Positions 6,444 to 12,382 of a stretch of DNA of 27,358 nucleotides are shown here, one piece after another (positions within the stretch are counted from its first letter, which is position 1; every line of letters starts with the position of its first letter). Source of the stretch: JAAEQG01 sp023133475 (GTDB taxonomy: Bacteria > Planctomycetota > Phycisphaerae > UBA1845); NCBI GenBank assembly GCA_030631415.1, contig DAOVLE010000042.1, forward strand, positions 1 to 27,358, written 5' to 3'. Position numbers and translations under genes: made by a program. Below the pieces are notes generated by a model. It had not been told where the DNA came from and ran no database searches. It saw only the letters and a program-made list of their open reading frames with translations.

Positions 6444-7493
6444 TCACGTCACACACGACGGTTCGCAGAGGAACTCGCTCACCCGCCGCGCCCCCAGCCC
6501 GTCCACCAGGTCCCCGCCGCGCCGGCCCATCCGCTTGCGCATGTTAAGGTCATCGAGCAGTTCCGCCATTGTGTCGGCCAATTGTTCAACTGTAACCTGG
6601 TTATGCCATCCCAAGTCGAGTGCGGCACCGGTTTTGGCCATCCCCGCTGCGATGGCCTGTTGGTTATCAGCCAGCACCATAACTACAAAGGGGAGCTTCA
6701 TAAACGCCAACTCCCCGCAAGCACCCCCTCCTCCGGACACCGCCACGTCAGCCCACACCATCAAACCGGGCATATCGGTGACGTCCGTCAGGAGCAGCAG
6801 CCGATCCTGCGAGGCGGGCAGTGCCGCACGGAGGGTCTCGAGATGCGGATTGGCGGGGCCTACCACGAGCTTGGCGGTCAGGCCCGGCACGTCGATCTGC
6901 CGCAAAGCCTGGAGCACCTTGAGCGTAACATTATGGGGATCGCTGCCGCCCATGGTTACCAGAACCTTGCATGCCTTCCCCGAAAACACACGCCTCCACT
7001 CCACCCACCTCAAAAACTCACGCCGCAACAGGGCGTAGCGGGTCCCCAGCAGAAGCCGGGTATACGGTTCTCTGCTCGTGTACAAGATGTCGCAGGCATG
7101 GATGTTCTGGTTCAACAGGGCATCTGCCCAGTAGTGTTTGGCGTGACGGTTGTCGTCGATGAGTAAGATGCGGAGCCCCAGGTCTTTAACCGCCCGCTGG
7201 TATTCGGCACCAAAGCGATACCCGTCCACCACAGCCCAGGTCGCCCCCACCTGTCGCGCCAGACCTGCGGTTTTGATCGCATCTTCTACGCTTCCCGGAT
7301 CGGCAGCCAGATGTGTGATTCCCATCCCCTCCGATCTCAACCGGGCTTCCAGAACGGGTGATCGGGCCGCCATGGCAAAAGTTGCCCGTCCCCCGCGGTC
7401 CCGCCAGGCCTGAGCAAGCGCCAAGCAACGCATTACATGTCCCGTGCCGATCTCGGATCCGGCGTCAGCCCGAATGAGAAGACTACCAACCAT
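6444..7493 (-). CDS. pseG: UDP-2,4-diacetamido-2,4,6-trideoxy-beta-L-altropyranose hydrolase (PseG-like)
   Basis: 349 residues. The N-terminal LLIRADAGSEIGTGHVMRCL (residues 5-24) is the PseG signature, including the conserved catalytic-site His19. Later family segments are VTMGGSDPHNVT, VSGGGGACGELAFMKLPFV and a substrate-site LADNQQA. PseG cleaves UDP from UDP-2,4-diacetamido-trideoxy-altrose, giving the free six-carbon sugar used by PseI. It is a cytoplasmic enzyme of glycosyltransferase-B fold. It is the first gene of the minus-strand island, and upstream lies a repeat-rich gap before a divergent gene. No strong ribosome-binding site precedes the ATG. This gene is the main reason for calling the pathway pseudaminate-type. 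Confidence 0.9.
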   Translation of the reverse strand: MVGSLLIRADAGSEIGTGHVMRCLALAQAWRDRGGRATFAMAARSPVLEARLRSEGMGITHLAADPGSVEDAIKTAGLARQVGATWAVVDGYRFGAEYQRAVKDLGLRILLIDDNRHAKHYWADALLNQNIHACDILYTSREPYTRLLLGTRYALLRREFLRWVEWRRVFSGKACKVLVTMGGSDPHNVTLKVLQALRQIDVPGLTAKLVVGPANPHLETLRAALPASQDRLLLLTDVTDMPGLMVWADVAVSGGGGACGELAFMKLPFVVMVLADNQQAIAAGMAKTGAALDLGWHNQVTVEQLADTMAELLDDLNMRKRMGRRGGDLVDGLGARRVSEFLCEPSCVT

Positions 7494-7679
7494 GCCATCT
7501 GCCTGCTGCTGTTCGAGGTGGCGATGGGGAGCTTGCCTTTACGCACCCAACTCGCCGTGCTCTCACGCCTATTATCGGACATCTTGCTCAACCAGATGGA
7601 AAATTGAAAATGGAAAATTGAAAATTGAAAATGGGGGGAGGGGAGACGTGATGAATTGAGAATTGAGAATGTGAACGCT

Positions 7680-7804
7680 CGCAACGGCGCCGGGGTATTT
7701 AGCGGCGACAATCCGCAACGTTTAGCGGCGACCCGAAGGGGAGCGTGTAGAAGGGGAGCGCGAAAAATGGAACGTGAAAAACGGAGAAAACGGCGTAATC
7801 ACAC
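7680..7804 (-). repeat. Family D composite element, copy 2 (inverted)
   Basis: Read on the minus strand this runs from GTGTGATTACGCCGTTTTCT to CCGGCGCCGTTGCG, matching 5278-5410 at both ends and through the GGGTCGCCGCTAAACG core, with differences in the number of internal CGCTCC units. It shows that family D is a defined dispersed unit and not random low-complexity sequence. Confidence 0.8.
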
Positions 7805-7807
7805 TGG

Positions 7808-7864
7808 TAAGGCGGGTTTCACCCACCGTTGTGGCATTACGTAGCGGGTAGAACCCGCTCTACA
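7808..7864. repeat. Family A REP doublet, degenerate copy 4
   Basis: AAGGCGGGTTTCACCCACC on the left and GCGGGTAGAACCCGCTCTAC on the right. The arms carry several changes relative to the consensus, which suggests an older insertion. Confidence 0.75.
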
Positions 7865-8035
7865 TCCATTCTCCATGATAGGACTTGTCGCCTGCGATCT
7901 GGACTCGGATGATTCCCATTCTCCATTCCTCATTTTCCATTTTCCATTTTTAATTTTCCATTTCACCGCTATCCATTCCGATGACTTGAGGTGTGGCTTC
8001 GCTTTGCCGCCAAAGTGCTCGGTTCGGAAGAATTT

Positions 8036-9538
8036 ATGTCAACTGCCTCGACCGACAAATCTGACACGACCAGGCTTCGCAGGATTGATCCGGCAAAGCT
8101 GCGTGTTGGTGGCGTCCTTCCGGGCACCATCCGTGCCCTCAGCGGCCGGGTGCTGATACGCCCCGGGCGCACGCTCAACGCCGACGATCTGACCCTTATT
8201 GAGGACCACCTCAAACGCGGCATCTATGGCGATTCGGAATGGGCGGAGGAATACCTGGCTGACATGGCAAAGGCGGTGCAACCCGAAAAGACACCACCCA
8301 CCCCAGACCAGCAAACCCCTGCACAGGCCGACAGCGAAATTGTGCCGCTGCCGGTGGAACATCTGCAAGTAGGCCGACGGCTCTCATATGCCCTGTACAA
8401 CCGCAACGGGGCTTTGCTGATACCAGCCGGAGTCGAGATAAACAAACAGTTCCTGGACAAGCTCAACTTGCAGGGCGTCTTCGAGGTCCACGCCGACAAA
8501 GGCAAACTGCGGAAAGAACGACAAACCCAAGCAACCTCCACGGAATGGCGCATTGCAAAGCACATGGAGCGACTGTTGGGCGAGCTGGGGTATCAGGAGT
8601 TTAAGCCCAGGCCCCGCCGGACCTCACGCCCACGATTGGAGCTTGTCGGGTTGCAAACCGAAATCGAGCATGGGCGGGCACATTATGCTAAAGCCGTCCA
8701 GCGGGTGGCGGAAATCAGTGCGGACCTGGTTCGTGGCAAGCCGGCCTCCATCTCGGCGGCTACAGAGGTGGTATCCGAATTCATGCGCATGGTTCGACTG
8801 GACAGCAGCCTGCTGCCAGCCATCATAAAACTGACCGAAATTCCCGGGGAGTACCTCTTTCACCACGCGATGAATGTGGCTCTGCTGGCGATGACGGTGG
8901 CTGACGGGTTCTCTCTCTCCCGCGTAAACCTTCTACAGATTGGGCTTGGGGCGCTGCTCCAGGACGTAGGCATGATGCAAGTGCCGCAAGAGCTGCGCCT
9001 CGCACCACGCTCCCTGACACCGGAAGAGTACATCGAAATCCGCCGCCATCCGCTCTATACCCTCGACTTCGTGAACAAGATGGAAGGGCTGAGCAACATC
9101 AGCAAGGTTATTGTCTATCAGTCACACGAGCGGGCCGACCGCTCGGGATACCCCTCCAAATGCCAATATGACAAGATTCATCCCTTCGCACGGTTGGTGG
9201 GAACGGTGGACGTGTATGCGGCGATGATCTCAAACCGACCCTACCGCAACGCCCGCCCCCCTTACGAAACGATGGAATTTTTGCTACGCGAAACCAAGTC
9301 CGGGCGGTTTGATCCCCAGACCATGCGTATGCTGATCGACAGCCTCTCCCTCTTCCCCATCGGAAGCCTGGTCAAGCTGTCAGACGGGAACATCGCCAAG
9401 GTGCTTCGCGCTAATCCGGGGATGCACACCAGACCCGTGGTGATTCCACTCAGCCTGGACGGATCGGAATCCCGCGTGGAAATCGATCTCAGCCGCATCG
9501 ACAATCTTCGGATCGTGCAAGCGTTGAACCCCAAGTGA
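8036..9538 (+). CDS. HD-GYP domain protein with degenerate active site
   Basis: 500 residues from the ATG at 8036, which GGAAG precedes at good spacing; an upstream in-frame ATG at 7991 lacks one. The N-terminus has two similar segments ending in GRVLIRPGRTLN and GALLIPAGVEIN, a layout seen before HD-GYP domains. The C-terminal half is an HD-GYP fold: HHAMNVALLAM, HPLYT, RADRSGYP and the distal RPYRNARPPYETM. Active versions cleave cyclic di-GMP. Here the HD metal motif reads Gln309-Asp310 and the usual HHE reads Ser363-His364-Glu365, so two metal-binding histidines are lost. A non-catalytic binding or scaffold role is more likely. The gene stands alone before prfB. Confidence 0.88.
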   Translation: MSTASTDKSDTTRLRRIDPAKLRVGGVLPGTIRALSGRVLIRPGRTLNADDLTLIEDHLKRGIYGDSEWAEEYLADMAKAVQPEKTPPTPDQQTPAQADSEIVPLPVEHLQVGRRLSYALYNRNGALLIPAGVEINKQFLDKLNLQGVFEVHADKGKLRKERQTQATSTEWRIAKHMERLLGELGYQEFKPRPRRTSRPRLELVGLQTEIEHGRAHYAKAVQRVAEISADLVRGKPASISAATEVVSEFMRMVRLDSSLLPAIIKLTEIPGEYLFHHAMNVALLAMTVADGFSLSRVNLLQIGLGALLQDVGMMQVPQELRLAPRSLTPEEYIEIRRHPLYTLDFVNKMEGLSNISKVIVYQSHERADRSGYPSKCQYDKIHPFARLVGTVDVYAAMISNRPYRNARPPYETMEFLLRETKSGRFDPQTMRMLIDSLSLFPIGSLVKLSDGNIAKVLRANPGMHTRPVVIPLSLDGSESRVEIDLSRIDNLRIVQALNPK

Positions 9539-9540
9539 GT

Positions 9541-9599
9541 TGTAGGGCGGGTTCCACCCGCCGCACTATGCCACAACGGCGGGTAGAACCCGCCCTACT
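9541..9599. repeat. Family A REP doublet, copy 5
   Basis: TGTAGGGCGGGTTCCACCCG and GGCGGGTAGAACCCGCCC arms begin two bases after the HD-GYP stop codon. The position is suitable for ending the transcript or protecting its 3' end, but there is no T run, so a classical terminator is not claimed. Confidence 0.85.
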
Positions 9600-9860
9600 A
9601 AACGCTACGGATTGTCGCCACTGACCCACATTTTTCATGAACGCAGAGACGCAGAGATCGCAGAGAGGGAGGAAGTGCACCCAACGACAATGTGTCCCAT
9701 CCCCACATTTTCCATTTTCCATTTAGATGCGATTGCCCTGCCACCCATGGCGCGAGATGGGATCACGTCTTGCCGTGTGCCCGGATAGTGGGTATCATCA
9801 CTAAGGGGGCAAGTCTCACGCGAGACCAGCCCGAACCCGAGCATACAGGAGTTTGTCACC
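9600..9860. other. prfB upstream region with repeat fragments
   Basis: This gap holds a family D fragment (AACGCTACGGATTGTCGCC, 9601-9619), a GCAGAGAC array (9637-9666) that is the inverse of the one at 5484-5512, and a short CCATTTT tract (9706-9725). 9726-9845 is non-repetitive and should contain the prfB promoter. AGGAG at 9846-9850 is a plausible ribosome-binding site for the ATG at 9861. Confidence 0.55.
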
Positions 9861-10968
9861 ATGTGCGAAGACCCCACTGTCCTGTTCAAGGACCTTTCAG
9901 CCCGGATCAATGCAATCCGGGACTCTCTTTGACATCGAAGGCAAATCGGCGGAACTGGATGCGCTGAAGCGCGAGATGGCAGCCCCAAAATTCTGGGACG
10001 ACACCGATCGTGTGCAACAGATCACCGGGCGGCTTAAAAAGGTCAAAGCCCTGGTCGACCCGGTGCGGCAGCTTGGCGTGCGGATCGGCGATGCTCAGGC
10101 CATGATCGAACTGCTCGAAGAAGAGGAGGATGCCGAGACCCGCCAGGAACTGGAAACCGAATTGACCACCCTGCAAGCGGAGGTCAACCGGATCGAGTTG
10201 CTCACCCTCCTCTCGGGGCCCAACGACGGGCGCGACTGCTACTTCAACATCCAAGCCGGCACCGGCGGAGCCGACGCCCAGGACTGGGCGGAGATGCTCA
10301 TGCGCATGTACCTGCGATACTTCGAGCGAAGCGGCTATGGAGTCGAGCAACTCTCCAAAAAAGACGGCGAAGAAGCCGGCATCCAGTCCACCAGCCTGTT
10401 GGTCAAGGGAAGTTATGCCTACGGGTACTTATCCTGCGAGACGGGGGTTCACCGCCTGGTGCGTATCTCGCCGTTCAACGCACAGAGCAAACGCCAGACC
10501 AGTTTCGCATCGGTGGACGTGCAGCCGGTGATCGACGACATCCAGATAGAGGTCGACTGGGACGCGGACGTGCGTGAGGACACCTACCGTGCCAGCGGGG
10601 CGGGAGGGCAGCACGTCAACAAGACCTCCTCTGCCGTGCGTCTGACGCACCTGCTCACCGGGATCGTGGTGCAGTGCCAGAACGAACGCTCGCAGCACAA
10701 GAACCGTGCCCGAGCCCGCAAGATGCTGATGGCCAAGCTTTATCTCATGGAGGAGGCTAAGCGAGATGCCGAACTGGCAAAGAGCTATGGCGATAAAGGC
10801 CAGATTGGATGGGGCAACGCTATTCGCAATTACTTCCTTTATCCCGAGCAGCGGGTCAAGGACGGGCGAACCGGGCACGTCACCTCCAACACTGACGGGG
10901 TGCTGGACGGCGACATCCAGAACTTCATCAACGCCGAACTTCAGCGGCGGGCTGCCGAACGCCATTAG
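9861..10968 (+). CDS. prfB: Peptide chain release factor 2, expressed by programmed +1 frameshift
   Basis: The gene begins ATG TGC GAA GAC at 9861 and reads 23 codons to CTT followed by an in-frame TGA (9930-9932). A +1 shift at CTTTGAC continues into the long frame (LDIEGKSAELDALKREM) to the stop at 10966-10968, giving 368 residues. The GGQ loop (ASGAGGQHVNKTSS) for peptidyl-tRNA hydrolysis and the SPF codon-recognition tripeptide (VRISPFNAQ) are present. RF2 ends translation at UGA and UAA. The frameshift lets low RF2 raise its own synthesis. The site also implies that TGA is a normal stop in this genome. The ATG at 9853 in the long frame is not the true start. Confidence 0.96.
9919..9933 (+). 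promoter_or_regulatory. prfB: RF2 programmed +1 frameshift site
   Basis: CTT TGA C at 9927-9933 matches the conserved slippery site of bacterial prfB genes, where the ribosome slips from CTT to TTT while waiting at the UGA. A short GGGA (9919-9922) lies a few bases upstream in the position of the internal Shine-Dalgarno-like stimulator, weaker than the AGGGGG of Escherichia coli. Confidence 0.93.
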
Positions 10969-10969
10969 A

Positions 10970-10991
10970 TGTAGGGCGGGTTCCACCCGCC
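10970..10991. repeat. Family A single arm, copy 6
   Basis: TGTAGGGCGGGTTCCACCCG starts one base after the prfB stop and has no partner arm. It lies between the convergent prfB and DUF4198 genes, so its hairpin could serve both transcripts. Confidence 0.8.
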
Positions 10992-11003
10992 GAACCGAGG
11001 CTG

Positions 11004-11924
11004 TTAGGGGCTCTCAGAAGAGGATGTCGGCAGTCCGCATAATGAGGGTTGACTGTGCACATGGAATGTCATGGACGCCCAGAAACTCTCCCAATCTGCC
11101 TGAGGTGAATCTCCGCTCCTCTTCTGTTCGCCCTTGCTCAGCCTGATGGAGTGAGCCCGAAAGAACCACAGGCCTGGGCAACTCAGCGTCAGGGTGGCTT
11201 CCCCAACCGCGTTGGTGAAGACATTCTCGACATAATCATGCGACTCCGACTTACGGTGTTTGTGGATGGTCATGTGTTCATGGCCGCTGGAGACACGCAG
11301 ATTCGCGGCAGGTTTTCCCTCATATAGCACGCGAACCGTCACTCGGTCGCCGACACCCCACCGGCAGGGGTTGGACAGTGGAATGATCTCCAGTATATGC
11401 CCTGCCGGAGTCTCGTAATCCCTTGTCGGGTGGTTGCCGACTTCGATGAATGTTTTGACCAGTTTGGTGTAGTGCATCCGCCCTGGCTTTTTGCTGTCGC
11501 CGGCTTTCTTTCGCACAGCCAGCGCCTCCTTGGCGTGCTCATCGGCGAGATACTGCTCAAAATAGCCGCCCTCAAACTCGATGAAGCGGGGATGCAGAGC
11601 TGCGGCAATGACGTGCACGCCCGGATTATCCAGGTGAACTTTAGCGACGAGTTCGACCCCCTCCAGGTGATAGTTGCGAATCGCCCTTCTTTCTTGGCCA
11701 AGCTGATCCACCCATTCGGCGACTCGGCCTGGACTGGTCTTGTACTCGCTGATCGGAAAGTGCTCCGTCGTGGCGAGGGCCAGGCGAACGGTTGTGTGCT
11801 GTTTCGTCGAATACTCCGGCGAAAGCAGCCAAGTGTTATGCGCCCGGGCTGGAACTGCTCCCACGAACACCAACCACCACGCGGTTACGGCCCAAGCAAC
11901 TTGACAAGAAAATGATCTTTGCAT
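11004..11924 (-). CDS. Exported DUF4198-type protein
   Basis: 306 residues from the ATG at 11924, chosen because AGAGG lies five bases upstream and the protein then begins with a signal peptide: MQRSF, a hydrophobic stretch AWAVTAWWLVFVGAV, and a cleavage site ARA before HNTWLLSP. The mature protein starts with His, as is common in DUF4198 proteins (AHxxW). The C-terminal part (VGDRVTVRVLYEGKPAANLRV, GEATLTLSCPGLWFFRAHSI) has the beta-sandwich pattern of that family. Some members sit beside nickel or cobalt uptake genes, but there is no transporter here, so no metal is assigned. It stands alone, convergent with prfB. The frame upstream to 12053 is probably non-coding. Confidence 0.82.
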   Translation of the reverse strand: MQRSFSCQVAWAVTAWWLVFVGAVPARAHNTWLLSPEYSTKQHTTVRLALATTEHFPISEYKTSPGRVAEWVDQLGQERRAIRNYHLEGVELVAKVHLDNPGVHVIAAALHPRFIEFEGGYFEQYLADEHAKEALAVRKKAGDSKKPGRMHYTKLVKTFIEVGNHPTRDYETPAGHILEIIPLSNPCRWGVGDRVTVRVLYEGKPAANLRVSSGHEHMTIHKHRKSESHDYVENVFTNAVGEATLTLSCPGLWFFRAHSIRLSKGEQKRSGDSPQADWESFWASMTFHVHSQPSLCGLPTSSSESP

Positions 11925-12382
11925 GAAACCTCTACCTCGGCCTGATCCGACTTCGGAGTTCTTGAACGAGCCGTCCTCCTGGAAGGGAGGCCCACCCAAC
12001 AGATTGTACTCATTTAGCCCCCGTTGGCCCAGCGATTCCGCAAGTCCAGCCATAAGGCCCGCGAGAAGCGGGGTTTACTGAACATTTACGCTGCCTTGAC
12101 CCCCTCCGTTCCACCCCGCCGCCTTCTCGCCACCCCCAAGTGCGCTTCCGCCGGATGAACCATTCATACTAAGTGGTAAGTAGGGTGGGTGGAGCTTCGC
12201 GGAGCGAAGCGAAACCCACCGCACCGGCGGAGAAGAGGCAAGAGGAACTTGGAACTGAATGCCGGGTTTGCCTCAACACTACCCGATTTTTACACGATAT
12301 ATGCGCGGCGGCAACGCTTCCACGCAAGTTCGGCGTGCAGGAAGTTCGTCTCATCTGCCATGTGAAGTTTTGGGTGAAAAAT
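11925..12382. other. Divergent intergenic region with a repeat hairpin
   Basis: This separates the divergent DUF4198 and hybrid-kinase genes. 11925-12183 shows no recognisable gene or repeat. 12184-12220 is a strong nested hairpin. The frame of the kinase gene stays open back to 12173, through the hairpin, but with no conserved protein sequence. Confidence 0.5.
12184..12220. repeat. REP-like hairpin upstream of the hybrid kinase
   Basis: The outer arms GGTGGGT (12184-12190) and ACCCACC (12214-12220) enclose the inner arms GCTTCGC and GCGAAGC around a three-base loop. This GGTGGGT...GAAGCGAAACCCACC pattern is a different repeat family from A, B/C and D. I see one copy in the window. Confidence 0.75.

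Larger units (their letters stand above)
7494..8035. other. Divergent intergenic region filled with repeats
   Basis: No gene is visible between the divergent PseG-like and HD-GYP genes. 7494-7596 is non-repetitive and should hold the promoter of the sugar island. Beyond it come an AAAATTG/AAAATGG tract (7597-7634), an inverted family D element (7680-7804), a degenerate family A doublet (7808-7864) and another CCATTTT tract (7915-7963). The HD-GYP promoter is probably within 7964-8030, but I see no convincing -35/-10 pair. Confidence 0.6.

Noticed and set aside
7433..7711. Minus-strand 92-codon ORF upstream of and overlapping the pseG start
   Set aside because: Its N-terminal half is translated CCATTTT microrepeat and its C-terminal half overlaps pseG in another frame. 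No ribosome-binding site or family resemblance.
12173..12382. N-terminal 70-codon extension of the hybrid kinase frame
   Set aside because: It starts at a GTG beside a repeat hairpin, reads through that hairpin and has no signal-peptide or domain character. The membrane signal begins after 12383.
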